A stretch of DNA of 64,000 bases from Prochlorococcus sp. AG-347-J21 (GTDB lineage Bacteria > Cyanobacteriota > Cyanobacteriia > PCC-6307 > Cyanobiaceae). Under the pieces are notes generated by a model. It searched no databases. It saw only the letters and a list, made by a program, of their open reading frames with translations, and was not told the DNA's origin. The translations under genes were made by a program, and so were the position numbers. Numbering within the stretch: position 1 is the stretch's first letter; each line of letters opens with the position of its first letter. The DNA lies in assembly GCA_003281455.1 (NCBI GenBank), contig QCBX01000003.1:1-64000 (forward strand), given 5' to 3'. Positions 19,385 through 27,945 of the stretch are shown here, piece by piece.

Positions 19385-19768
19385 TTAACATCTATCTGTC
19401 CTTAATTTTGCAGCACCTTTTAAATAAGGGTGCTTTATTGAATCATTTGGTGACAATAAAACTTGAGCCATTATTCTTATACAAAAATCAACATCATCGG
19501 ATACGTGCATTTGTTGGCAGTCTAAAAACGCAACTGAATCGAGTCCATTAAATTTCCTTGCAATTGAAGCTGGGAAACATGCATTTAAATCTTTTGTCGC
19601 TGTAAATGTAATGGATAGTATGTTCGTCTTAATTAGATTGTTTCGTGAAATTAATTCATCAATTAATTCCACTACCGCAACTTCTATTTCCTTAACAGAA
19701 TTCCCAGATGCTGTTGTAGCCCCACGAATAAATGTAATTTTATAATCATCTTTCATTTTTTCATGCAT
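19385..19768 (-). CDS. aroH: Chorismate mutase, AroH type
   Basis: It converts chorismate to prephenate on the way to Phe and Tyr. The 127-residue protein follows the monofunctional Bacillus-type fold: IRGATTASGNSV near the N-terminus with the substrate-binding Arg, TFTATKDLNACFPASIARKF, and CIRIM carrying the Arg equivalent to B. subtilis Arg90. The residue aligned with the catalytic Glu78 (MQEMDV in B. subtilis) is Gln here (CQQMHV). The gene starts 6 bp after the sppA stop on the same strand, so the pair is probably co-transcribed. Confidence 0.92.
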   Translation of the reverse strand: MHEKMKDDYKITFIRGATTASGNSVKEIEVAVVELIDELISRNNLIKTNILSITFTATKDLNACFPASIARKFNGLDSVAFLDCQQMHVSDDVDFCIRIMAQVLLSPNDSIKHPYLKGAAKLRTDRC

Positions 19769-19774
19769 ATTTAT

Positions 19775-20584
19775 TTAAGGCTTATATAACCAAAGTACTT
19801 TATTAGATGAGTCAAACTCAAAAAAGATATTATTGATAATTTTATCAATCATTCTACTTCCAGGAATTAGTCCAAGTATTTTTTTCTTCTTCTTCCCAAA
19901 TGTTAAGGGCTGAATTTTAGGATCAATATTAACCATTTCTGCAGCTAGCTCTCTTGCAACAAATTCATCTCCAACCTTATCAACAAGACCAAGTTCGAGT
20001 GCTTGTGTTCCAGTAAAAATTCTTCCATCAGCAAATTTTCTTACTTCTTCAACAGGTAAATTCCTTCCTTCAGCAACAGCTTCAGTAAATTGTTTGTAAC
20101 TTTCATCTATAAGTCCTTGGAGTAGACCTCTACCTTCCTCACTTAAAGGTTTATCTGGAGAAAGTATGTCTTTAAATACACCACTTTTAACAGTTTCAAA
20201 TTTAATGCCGATTTTATCTAATAATTCAGATAAATTATTTCCTCTTATAATTACACCAATAGATCCTGTAATTGTGCCTGGATTAGCAACTATTTTGTCA
20301 GATGCAACACCAATGTAAACGCCTCCTGATGCTGAGATGTTCCCAAAACTAGCAATGACTTTACATCCTTTATCTTTTAGTCTTTTAATAGCAGAGTATA
20401 TTTCTTGGCTATCCCCAACAGTACCCCCTGGAGAATCAATTCTCACGATTAAAGCAGGAAATTCTCTATCCTCTATTTGTTTGAGAGCTTTAAGGACTGA
20501 AACTCTTGTTGAACTTGTAATAGGCTCATCAATTACTATACGAGCTATTCTTTTTTTTGACTTTCGTCTAAAAGGCCAAATCAT
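19775..20584 (-). CDS. sppA: Signal peptide peptidase SppA, short form
   Basis: A ClpP-fold serine protease of the S49 family that degrades cleaved signal peptides. The 269-residue protein has the nucleophile motif GNISASGGVYIG (Ser near residue 87), VRIDSPGGTVGDS upstream and a downstream KSGVFKDILSPDKPLS segment with the general-base Lys region. It is the half-length form and lacks a clear N-terminal membrane anchor, starting with MIWPFRRKSKKR. It precedes aroH by 6 bp and is divergent from the DMT transporter (52 bp). Confidence 0.94.
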   Translation of the reverse strand: MIWPFRRKSKKRIARIVIDEPITSSTRVSVLKALKQIEDREFPALIVRIDSPGGTVGDSQEIYSAIKRLKDKGCKVIASFGNISASGGVYIGVASDKIVANPGTITGSIGVIIRGNNLSELLDKIGIKFETVKSGVFKDILSPDKPLSEEGRGLLQGLIDESYKQFTEAVAEGRNLPVEEVRKFADGRIFTGTQALELGLVDKVGDEFVARELAAEMVNIDPKIQPLTFGKKKKKILGLIPGSRMIDKIINNIFFEFDSSNKVLWLYKP

Positions 20585-20636
20585 TCTTTTAAGGTAAATT
20601 TATAAAACTACTTTAAAAAGATTATCAGCAGACCTA

Positions 20637-21578
20637 ATGAATTCAATCTTAAATTGGTTTTTAATGATACTCCCTTTTGCACTTTGGGGTACTTCTATGG
20701 CGGCAATGACTCCTTTAGTATCTAGTGCTGGGCCAGAGTTTGTGGCTTCTTTAAGATTACTTCCTGCTGGGATTCTTGTTCTAATAACAACATATTTGTT
20801 TAAAAGAGATTTAAAAATTTATAGATGCGATTTGAAGTGGTTTTTTGTTTTTACGATTGTTGATGCCACTTTTTTTCAGTTGTTTTTAACTTATGGTATA
20901 GAAAAAACTGGAGCAGGTTTAGGGTCTGTCTTAATTGATTCTCAACCGCTTTTGGTAGCTATTTTAGCAAGGGCAATTTTTGGTAATTTAATTAATCCAA
21001 TAGGATGGTTAGGACTCCTTTTTGGCTTGGGAGGAATAGTATTCTTAGGCGTTCCTCAAGAATTTCTTGGAAATTGGTGGTTAATGTCTGATTCGGCCAT
21101 GACTGATGTTGCTTTTAACTTTGGGGAACTTTGGATGCTTGCAGCTTCTCTCGCTATGGCATTAGGAACAATTTTAATTAGATTCACTTGTACTAAAAGT
21201 GATCCAGTTGCAGTTACAGGTTGGCATATGGTTTTAGGGAGTTTGCCATTAATTATTAAGCACTGCTTACAAACAAATTTCACAATAATTCCAGATTGGT
21301 CAATATTTGATTGGGGACTTATGTCATTCGCAAGTATTTTTGGAGGGGCAATAGCGTATGGATTGTTTTTCTACTTTGCTAACAATAAAGAAATAACTGG
21401 ATTTAGCACTCTTGCATTTTTAACACCTGTATTCGCTCTTCTAAGTGGAGGTGTTTGGTTAGATGAAAGACTCACTATTTTGCAGTGGATAGGAGTGGTG
21501 TTTGTTCTTGTCTCAGTATTTTTTGTTAGCCAGAGAAAAAGTTTATGGGAAAATAAACTTTCCGATACTACTATTTAA
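20637..21578 (+). CDS. DMT-superfamily transporter (EamA family)
   Basis: A 313-residue inner-membrane protein with ten predicted helices in two EamA repeats (about 5-145 and 160-300). Typical features are the N-terminal FALWGTSMAAMTPLV helix, the repeat end LGLLFGLGGIVFLG and the second repeat end LQWIGVVFVLVSVFFVS. The family includes amino-acid and metabolite exporters; the substrate cannot be read from sequence. A glycosyltransferase gene follows 28 bp later in the same direction. Confidence 0.9.
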   Translation: MNSILNWFLMILPFALWGTSMAAMTPLVSSAGPEFVASLRLLPAGILVLITTYLFKRDLKIYRCDLKWFFVFTIVDATFFQLFLTYGIEKTGAGLGSVLIDSQPLLVAILARAIFGNLINPIGWLGLLFGLGGIVFLGVPQEFLGNWWLMSDSAMTDVAFNFGELWMLAASLAMALGTILIRFTCTKSDPVAVTGWHMVLGSLPLIIKHCLQTNFTIIPDWSIFDWGLMSFASIFGGAIAYGLFFYFANNKEITGFSTLAFLTPVFALLSGGVWLDERLTILQWIGVVFVLVSVFFVSQRKSLWENKLSDTTI

Positions 21579-21606
21579 TTAGTTTCTTTTTGTAAAAAGT
21601 CCAATA

Positions 21607-22680
21607 ATGCGAATAGTTTTGATTAGTACTCCAATAGGGTTCTTAGGGAGTGGTAAAGGTGGGGGGGTTGAATTAACTTTAAATTCTTTAGTTTCAGGTT
21701 TAATTTCTTTAGGTCATTCTGTTGAGGTTGTAGCCCCAAAAAATTCTAAGTTACATGAAAGTAATGTAAAAGCAAAATTACATTTTGTAGAAGGTGAAGA
21801 TCAAATTAGTTGGCAACATCAAGATTTCAATTCTCCTGTAACTATCCCAGATAATTCACTTTTAGTAGGAATGCTTGAAAAGGGACTAGATATTGCTAAG
21901 CAAGCAGATGTAATTTTGAATATGTCTTATGATTGGCTGCCTATTTGGATAACTTTAAATGTAGAAATACCTATTGCACACATTATTAGTATGGGCTCTG
22001 AAAGTTTATTAATAAGTAATTTAATCTCAAAGGTATATGCTAAACATCCATATAATTTTGCTTTTCATTCCAAAACACAAGCTGATGATTATCCATTTAT
22101 AAAAAAACCAAATATTATTGGTAATGGTTTTAAATTGGATAATTATACTTTTCAAGATTCAATAAAGGGCCCCTTGGCCTGGGTTGGTAGAGTGGCACCA
22201 GAGAAAGGTTTAGAGGATGCTGTTTTTGTCGCAAATGAACTTGGCGAAAAACTAAAAGTTTGGGGAGTTAGAGAAGATGAGAATTATGTCTCAAGGGTAG
22301 AACAATCATTCCCCCAAGGAACTATAGATTGGATGGGTTTTTTATCAACAGATGAATTACAAAAGGAACTTGGAAAATGTAGGGCTTTGCTAAATACCCC
22401 GAAATGGAATGAGGCATATGGAAACGTAGTTGTTGAAGCTTTAGCCTGTGGGGTGCCAGTCGTAGCTTATAAAAGGGGAGGACCTAGTGAAATAATTCAG
22501 CATGGGGAAACGGGTTATCTTACCAATCCTGACGATAAAAAAAGTATGCTTTCCTATGTAGAGATTATTGAAAAAATAGAGCGTAAGAAATGTAGAGAAT
22601 GGGTAGAAAAAAATGCCTCCACAGATATATTTGCCAATAAGGTTGTGAACTGGCTTAATGAAGTAATGCAAGAATATTAA
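21607..22680 (+). CDS. Glycosyltransferase, GT4 family (GT-B fold)
   Basis: A 357-residue group 1 glycosyltransferase. The N-terminal Rossmann half has the glycine-rich GSGKGGGVELTLNSLVSGL (acceptor side). The C-terminal half has VGRVAPEKGLEDA and the donor-binding EAYGNVVVEALACGVPVVAY with the EX7E-type acidic pair, followed by GGPSEIIQHGETGYL. It probably adds a sugar to a lipid or protein acceptor on the cytoplasmic side. The next gene, a GT-C glycosyltransferase, follows after 21 bp, which suggests a two-gene glycan-modification operon. Confidence 0.92.
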   Translation: MRIVLISTPIGFLGSGKGGGVELTLNSLVSGLISLGHSVEVVAPKNSKLHESNVKAKLHFVEGEDQISWQHQDFNSPVTIPDNSLLVGMLEKGLDIAKQADVILNMSYDWLPIWITLNVEIPIAHIISMGSESLLISNLISKVYAKHPYNFAFHSKTQADDYPFIKKPNIIGNGFKLDNYTFQDSIKGPLAWVGRVAPEKGLEDAVFVANELGEKLKVWGVREDENYVSRVEQSFPQGTIDWMGFLSTDELQKELGKCRALLNTPKWNEAYGNVVVEALACGVPVVAYKRGGPSEIIQHGETGYLTNPDDKKSMLSYVEIIEKIERKKCREWVEKNASTDIFANKVVNWLNEVMQEY

Positions 22681-22701
22681 TGATAAAATAAATAATATTA
22701 A

Positions 22702-24507
22702 ATGATTCTTCTTAAATCAAAAAAAAGGCTTATAACCTTATTGATAGTTTTAGTTTGTGGGATCATAGTTTTTATCTTAGATTTGGGCAGTACTGGACTT
22801 GTTGATGAAACACCTCCTTTATTCGCTGCTGCTGGAAGGGCAATGAGTGAATCTGGTGATTGGTTAACTCCAAAAGTCAATGGAATATTCCGTTTTGACA
22901 AGCCCCCACTGATTTATTGGCTAATGGGTTTTTTTTACTCATTGCCTAAAAACGAGATTTGGGATAGTTTCGGGACACTCTCAGCAAGACTCCCTTCAGC
23001 TTTGGGCTCATTATTTTTAATGTTGATGATAGGAGATACCTTGTTTTGTTGGCCACAGAAGGGAGATAGGCAATTCCTCAGTCCAATAGTTGCATCATTG
23101 GGCTTTGCACTTTCTCCGTTCATAATTATCTGGAGTAGAACTGCTGTTAGTGATGCTCTTTTAACCGGAACCTTAGGGATTAGCCTGTTGTTGTTTTGGA
23201 GAAGAATGGCAAGTGAAAATAATGATCAATGCATTACTGCATGGGTATTTTTAGGATTAGCAATTTTAACTAAAGGACCTGTTGCCTTTGTTTTGGCGAC
23301 ATTGACTATTACATCTTTTTTATTTATTCAAAAGGATTGGGAAACGTTGCTATACAAGATAAACCCTAAGAAAGGTGTTTTGATAACAATATTAATAAGT
23401 TTGCCGTGGTATTTGTTAGAACTGATAAAAGAGGGAAAGCCTTTTTGGGATAATTTTTTTGGATATCATAATTTTCAAAGATACACCTCAGTTGTAAATA
23501 ATCATGCAGAACCATTCTGGTTTTTTCTGTACATAATGATATTTGCTTCATTACCCTTCACTCCTTTTTTGTATCATGGAATATTTAAAGCCTTTAAGGA
23601 TTTTTTAAAAAGTTCGAGAGATATTTGCATTATCAGTGACAGTCTTCATATATATTCTCTTTGTTGGCTATTATCAGTTTTAATATTCTTTAGTATTTCT
23701 GCAACAAAACTTCCAAGTTATTGGTTGCCAGCAATTCCAGCAGCTTCAATATTAATTTGTAATAGCTTAATAAACTTGCAAAATACAAACAAAAGTTATT
23801 TATATTTATGGCTTTTTAATATTTTTATTTTTTTTGGTATCTCTATAGCATTCTTTTTCTCAAATATTTGGTTAAGTTCAATAAATGATCCTGAAATGCC
23901 TAATCTTGGATCAGAACTTATGAGCTCTGGGATTATTTTTAAAGCTAAATTGTTTTTCTCTTTATCTACACTTATTGCAACAATTTTATTTTTTTTAAAA
24001 TCCAAAAATATATTTTTATATCTCCAAATTTTACTTTTAATAGGGCAATCTTTTTTGATGTTTCCAATAAGAAAATTAGCAGATACTTCTAGGCAATTAC
24101 CTTTGAGGAATATCTCAAAATTAATTTCAGATATTCGTGAGGGGAATGAAACTTTAGCAATGATCGGGATAAGAAAACCGTCTTTACATTTTTATTCAAG
24201 ACAAATAGTTTTTTATGAACCAAATACCAAAGAAGGATTAATTAATCTTTCAGACAGGCTAAATAGCGATAGGAGAGGAAATTATGAGGATCAACCTGAT
24301 TATGAACACAAATCTTTATTGGTTGTGATAGATCAGTACTCTTCTCGCAAGCAGCACTGGTCAAAAATTAATCATCAAAAAATGGGCGAATATGGGATTT
24401 ATAATTTATGGCGAATTAAGAAAAGTGATTTGAATGAATATTCTGAATTTTTAGTTAATAGGGGATATAAAACTAATTGGAAAAATAGAAAAGTTGAGAA
24501 ATTTTAA
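22702..24507 (+). CDS. GT-C membrane glycosyltransferase, ArnT/PMT-like (GT39/GT83)
   Basis: A 601-residue polytopic protein. The first extracytoplasmic loop carries the GT-C acidic signature GLVDETPPLFAAAGRAMSESGDW and then FRFDKPPLIYWLMGF, which match ArnT/PMT-type transferases that use polyprenyl-phosphate sugars. About ten further membrane segments follow (to about residue 455). A C-terminal soluble part of about 150 residues lies outside. It would transfer a lipid-linked sugar to a lipid A-like or other surface acceptor. It follows the GT4 gene by 21 bp and overlaps the convergent small gene by 4 bp. Confidence 0.9.
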   Translation: MILLKSKKRLITLLIVLVCGIIVFILDLGSTGLVDETPPLFAAAGRAMSESGDWLTPKVNGIFRFDKPPLIYWLMGFFYSLPKNEIWDSFGTLSARLPSALGSLFLMLMIGDTLFCWPQKGDRQFLSPIVASLGFALSPFIIIWSRTAVSDALLTGTLGISLLLFWRRMASENNDQCITAWVFLGLAILTKGPVAFVLATLTITSFLFIQKDWETLLYKINPKKGVLITILISLPWYLLELIKEGKPFWDNFFGYHNFQRYTSVVNNHAEPFWFFLYIMIFASLPFTPFLYHGIFKAFKDFLKSSRDICIISDSLHIYSLCWLLSVLIFFSISATKLPSYWLPAIPAASILICNSLINLQNTNKSYLYLWLFNIFIFFGISIAFFFSNIWLSSINDPEMPNLGSELMSSGIIFKAKLFFSLSTLIATILFFLKSKNIFLYLQILLLIGQSFLMFPIRKLADTSRQLPLRNISKLISDIREGNETLAMIGIRKPSLHFYSRQIVFYEPNTKEGLINLSDRLNSDRRGNYEDQPDYEHKSLLVVIDQYSSRKQHWSKINHQKMGEYGIYNLWRIKKSDLNEYSEFLVNRGYKTNWKNRKVEKF

Positions 24508-24755
24508 CAAAGCTTTTTTTTAAGAAGAGCATTTTTAAGATCATCAAGACTGCACTTAGTGGGGATCTCAATTTCATTTAAATCTTCAATTAATTCGAGA
24601 TCGATGACAGAATCTTCGGCTAAAAAACTAAAAACTTCATTGATGCTAATTCCCATATCTTGAGCCATCTCTGTGATTAGCCTTAGAGTATCTCTTCTCA
24701 CAGAAATCCTGAGATCTAAAGGAATATATTCATTTTCAGGGTTCGCTGACTTCAT
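24504..24755 (-). CDS. Small unknown protein, possibly ribbon-helix-helix
   Basis: An 83-residue protein. The central PLDLRISVRRDTLRLITEMA segment followed by QDMGISINEVFSFLAEDS resembles a strand-helix-helix (CopG-like) fold, and the C-terminal part is acidic and then basic (NALLKKKLC). No family is recognised with certainty. It converges with and overlaps the GT-C gene by 4 bp. Confidence 0.65.
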   Translation of the reverse strand: MKSANPENEYIPLDLRISVRRDTLRLITEMAQDMGISINEVFSFLAEDSVIDLELIEDLNEIEIPTKCSLDDLKNALLKKKLC

Positions 24756-24832
24756 AACCTAAATCTTAAGACATTATGTAGTTATCAGGACAATATCTTT
24801 ACAATTATGATTAATCATGCTTTTTAAATTTT

Positions 24833-25753
24833 CTAGTTTATTGCATTTAAAAGAGTTTTTAAGAAGGGAATTGTTACTATTGAAATCAAAGTTGTAGTAA
24901 AAAGAATTTTTGAAGCGATTTTTTGTTTCACGTCATATGCCTCTGCCATTAAAATTGTTGATATTGCTGTTGGTGTCCCTGCCTGAAGTATTACTGCTGA
25001 TGATTGATAGTCGTCAAAATTTAAAATTTTGCTTATTAAAAAAACAATAAACGGGAGAATAAATAATTTTAATAAAATTGAGAATTTAATTTCTTCATTA
25101 AGATCAAAAAAATTACCCTTTTGATTCGTTATTATTCCAAGTCTTGTCCCTACAATTATTATTGCCAAAGCAATAACTATTCTGGAAGGTATCCAAAGGT
25201 AATTTCCTAATATCTCATCGAGATGGAAAAGATATGCCAATAGTACACCAATGATCCCCCTTGATGCAGGACTATTTATTAATGCATTTATTAACCCTTC
25301 CATCTTTTGGACGTTCTTGTTTTGGGATTTATCTTGAAGAAAAAAAGGTCCAAATATCCATGCGAATAGTGTTGTTCCTAAGTCAAATCCTATAGTGAAA
25401 TTAATAGTAGTTGAAGGTAGAAGAGCCATTGCAATTGGTATCCCAAGGAATGAAGTATTACCTATTAGGCCTGCTAGCTGTAAAGTATAATTTGAAAGCC
25501 TATTTTTAAATATTGGAAATATATTTATTAGAATTATTAATAATCCAATTAGAGAGAATGCTAAAAAAGCGCTTTTAATAAGGTTTATATCGATACCCTC
25601 TTTTAGTAAAAGACCCATTACACTTAAAGGAATGCCAAATCTTATTAGAGGTCTTGCAATATATTTAGAAATTTTTGGATTCTTTTTCCCAAGAAGAAAC
25701 CCAAAAATTAAGAAAGGGATAATATTTATAAAGAGAGAGTAGATGGTATTAAT
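24833..25753 (-). CDS. AEC-family (auxin efflux carrier-like) transporter with non-canonical start
   Basis: A membrane carrier with about ten helices in total. From the only ATG (25618) it would be 261 residues and would lack the first helix of the fold. The frame is open for 52 codons upstream (to a TAA at 25777-25775) and encodes a family-typical first segment: INTIYSLFINIIPFLIFGFL, then LGKKNPKISKYIARPLIRFG, then IPLSV leading into MGLLLKEGI. There is no ATG, GTG, TTG or CTG in that stretch. I placed the start at an ATT (25753), but ATA or ATC codons nearby are also possible. AEC proteins export organic anions; the substrate is unknown. Confidence 0.75.
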   Translation of the reverse strand: MNTIYSLFINIIPFLIFGFLLGKKNPKISKYIARPLIRFGIPLSVMGLLLKEGIDINLIKSAFLAFSLIGLLIILINIFPIFKNRLSNYTLQLAGLIGNTSFLGIPIAMALLPSTTINFTIGFDLGTTLFAWIFGPFFLQDKSQNKNVQKMEGLINALINSPASRGIIGVLLAYLFHLDEILGNYLWIPSRIVIALAIIIVGTRLGIITNQKGNFFDLNEEIKFSILLKLFILPFIVFLISKILNFDDYQSSAVILQAGTPTAISTILMAEAYDVKQKIASKILFTTTLISIVTIPFLKTLLNAIN

Positions 25754-25818
25754 TAAATATTTTATAAAGCAATATTAACTTGCCGTAGCTCCGTCAAAAG
25801 TTTTTTTTAAGTCATAAA

Positions 25819-26052
25819 TTAAATTATTTTCCATATTGCATTATCAGGAATTAAAGGAGATTTATTTAAATCTTCTGGTTCTTTAGTCAAAACTCTCCAA
25901 GTGGGAACTCTACAAGTAACGTAAGCAGGACTTTCTATTAAAACTCCTGGTTTCTCATCAAAAGTACAAGAAAAACCTTCTTTCCAAAAACCACCATTGT
26001 TAAGGCTACCTTTAAACCAAACCCAGCATTTTGAAGTTTTCAAGATCAGCAA
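25819..26052 (-). CDS. Small unknown protein, Trp/Cys-rich
   Basis: A 77-residue protein starting MLILKTSKCWVWFKGSLNN. It has four Trp and three Cys residues, including GFSCTFDEKPG and PAYVTCRVPTWRVL. No membrane segment, signal or known motif is visible. The composition looks like a folded beta protein rather than random ORF noise, and no competing frame exists. Function is unknown. Confidence 0.6.
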   Translation of the reverse strand: MLILKTSKCWVWFKGSLNNGGFWKEGFSCTFDEKPGVLIESPAYVTCRVPTWRVLTKEPEDLNKSPLIPDNAIWKII

Positions 26053-26115
26053 AATTTAGTTCAATGATAAATAAAATTTAAGAAATATCTATACAATTTA
26101 ATACTATCAGGATAA

Positions 26116-26385
26116 TTATTGCTTACTAAGGGTAATTGAAAAATATAATTTTGAGATTAATATCAGTAGATTTAAAATTAAGGTAATCAAATTAGCTATC
26201 AATATTGGTATAGAAGAAATTTTATAACCGTAAATAATCCAAGAACAGACTCCGATAATAAACATTATTAAAGTTGCCAAAGAAACATCCTCTGCTTTCT
26301 TTGTTTTTAGAGTTTTTATCAGTTGAGGAAGAAATGCAGCTGTTGTTAAGAACGCGGCAAAATATCCAAATATGTCTACATTCAT
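26116..26385 (-). CDS. SemiSWEET / PQ-loop transporter
   Basis: An 89-residue protein with three membrane helices, the size of bacterial SemiSWEETs that dimerise to form a sugar transporter. The PQ motif is in FLTTAAFLPQLIKTLKTKKA (helix 1), and the second helix reads ATLIMFIIGVCSWIIYGY. The family transports glucose or sucrose down its gradient. It lies 15 bp downstream of the thioredoxin-fold gene on the same strand. Confidence 0.88.
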   Translation of the reverse strand: MNVDIFGYFAAFLTTAAFLPQLIKTLKTKKAEDVSLATLIMFIIGVCSWIIYGYKISSIPILIANLITLILNLLILISKLYFSITLSKQ

Positions 26386-26400
26386 ATAAAGTCTTAAAAA

Positions 26401-27135
26401 CTATTCTTTAATTAAATCAGATAAAAATGCTAAAGGATCGGTCATATTTGATGAATATCCAAGTACATCATTTGAAAAAAATTTATAAATAATTTGATTT
26501 TTATTGCTTAATAAAAAGGAAGCTCCTCTTTGAGGAAGATATTTTTCATGAGGAATATAATCACTCCAATTTTGGATTATTTCATTCATATTGTTTAATC
26601 TAAATGTTGCTAATTCAAATGGTCTTAAATAACCAGCCCCGAAAACCTGTCTAAAAGAATTTCCAGAAAATTTCAGAAATTTTAAAACTTCAATTTCATC
26701 CAAATCTGAATAGATTTGTTTTGCTTTGCGGTCTCCTGTATAACCCCGAAAAACTTCTTTAATTGTTTTAAAAGAATTTATCCCAGATAGCATTAAAAGC
26801 ATATTAATCCAACCTCCTAAACCTATATCTATCCCTCTTGAAACTTTAAGTTTATTATGGATTTTATTATCAGAAACAACTATTAAATTTTCTTCAGGGA
26901 AGCCAGTAAATTTACAGAATTTTTGTCTCCCATTTTGGTTGCCAATAGCAATGGCAAAAATATCTAAATTTTTATTTTGATGATTATCGATGAAATTTTT
27001 CAAATTTATTGCATATTCAAAGCTGTCAAAATCTCCCAACATGCCAAATAAAACAATTAATTTAAATTTTTTCACTCCATTAAAGTTAAATTCTTCAACA
27101 AGATTATTTATATCTTTTTGAAATTTTTCAGTCAC
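26401..27135 (-). CDS. AhpC/TSA-like thioredoxin-fold protein without the usual peroxidatic Cys
   Basis: A 244-residue soluble protein. The early strand KFKLIVLFGMLGDFDSFEYA is followed by LDIFAIAIGNQNGRQKFCKF and TGFPEENLIVVSDN. This is the thioredoxin-like topology of proteins annotated as AhpC/TSA or peroxiredoxin-like 2 in cyanobacteria. The classic PVCT-type peroxidatic Cys after the first strand is absent; the only nearby Cys is in QKFCKFTGFP. The second half has KEVFRGYTGDRKA. Redox activity is therefore uncertain. It is divergent from isiB across 142 bp. Confidence 0.65.
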   Translation of the reverse strand: MTEKFQKDINNLVEEFNFNGVKKFKLIVLFGMLGDFDSFEYAINLKNFIDNHQNKNLDIFAIAIGNQNGRQKFCKFTGFPEENLIVVSDNKIHNKLKVSRGIDIGLGGWINMLLMLSGINSFKTIKEVFRGYTGDRKAKQIYSDLDEIEVLKFLKFSGNSFRQVFGAGYLRPFELATFRLNNMNEIIQNWSDYIPHEKYLPQRGASFLLSNKNQIIYKFFSNDVLGYSSNMTDPLAFLSDLIKE

Positions 27136-27277
27136 GGTAGTTTAAGTATTTTTCGAAAGAATTTCTTAAAATTTTTTTCTTACTTTAGTTAGTATAAAAT
27201 TTTACATGAAAAAGTTTTTAAAGAAATTAATTTAATGTTTTAAGATTTTATTATTTTAAGGTAAACATTTTGAAGTT

Positions 27278-27802
27278 ATGACTGTAGGAATTTATTACGC
27301 AACTACAACTGGAAAAACTGAAGACGTAGCTGATCGTCTTCACAACTTTATTTCTTCAGCAGAAGCACCCAAAGATGTATCTGATGTAGATGATCTTTCG
27401 GAATTTGAAGGTCTTGACGGGATCATCTGCGGGATACCTACTTGGAATACAGGAGCAGACGAAGAAAGATCAGGAACCGCGTGGGATTCGATCTTAGAGG
27501 ATATTGGGGAACTAAATTTATCAGGGAAAAAAGTCGCAATTTTTGGCTTAGGAGATTCTTCTACTTATACAGAAAATTATTGCGATGCTATGGAGGAACT
27601 TCATAGCTACTTTATTAAAGCAGGCGCCGAAATGGTCGGTTATGTAGATAAATCTACTTATACCTTTGATGAATCTAAAAGCGTCATTGGAGAAAGCTTT
27701 TGTGGATTGCCTCTTGATGAGGATAGTGAATCTGATTTGACTGACTCACGTCTGGAAAAATGGGCTTCTCAGCTAAAGGGCGAAATCCTTTCATTGGAGT
27801 AA
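27278..27802 (+). CDS. isiB: Flavodoxin
   Basis: A long-chain FMN flavodoxin of 174 residues that replaces ferredoxin as electron carrier from photosystem I when iron is scarce. The phosphate-binding loop TTTGKT is at residues 9-14. The aromatic FMN-stacking regions lie in CGIPTWNTGADEERSGTAWD and GLGDSSTYTENYCDAM. The long-chain insertion is present, and the protein is acidic as expected. It is followed after 143 bp by a pcb gene in the same direction, which resembles the isiA-isiB pairing of other cyanobacteria in reversed order. Confidence 0.97.
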   Translation: MTVGIYYATTTGKTEDVADRLHNFISSAEAPKDVSDVDDLSEFEGLDGIICGIPTWNTGADEERSGTAWDSILEDIGELNLSGKKVAIFGLGDSSTYTENYCDAMEELHSYFIKAGAEMVGYVDKSTYTFDESKSVIGESFCGLPLDEDSESDLTDSRLEKWASQLKGEILSLE

Positions 27803-27838
27803 GCTTTCAAAGATATTTTTTTCCTAATTTGTAACATT

Positions 27839-27904
27839 TGTTCTTTAAAAATATGTTTTTTTTACATAAGTAATTAAATCTGTAAAGAACATGTAAAAAA
27901 CATA
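27839..27904. promoter_or_regulatory. Overlapping inverted repeats between isiB and pcb
   Basis: Two inverted-repeat pairs interleave. TGTTCTTTA (27839-27847) pairs with TAAAGAACA (27883-27891). TATGTTTTTTTTACAT (27852-27867) pairs with ATGTAAAAAACATA (27891-27904). Each member of the second pair is itself a short dyad (ATGT-spacer-ACAT). They could be operators or RNA structure controlling pcb. In such AT-rich DNA chance is a real alternative. Confidence 0.35.
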
Positions 27905-27945
27905 CTGATTAGCAATAAGCTCAATTTGCTGTTTACTTAAATCAA

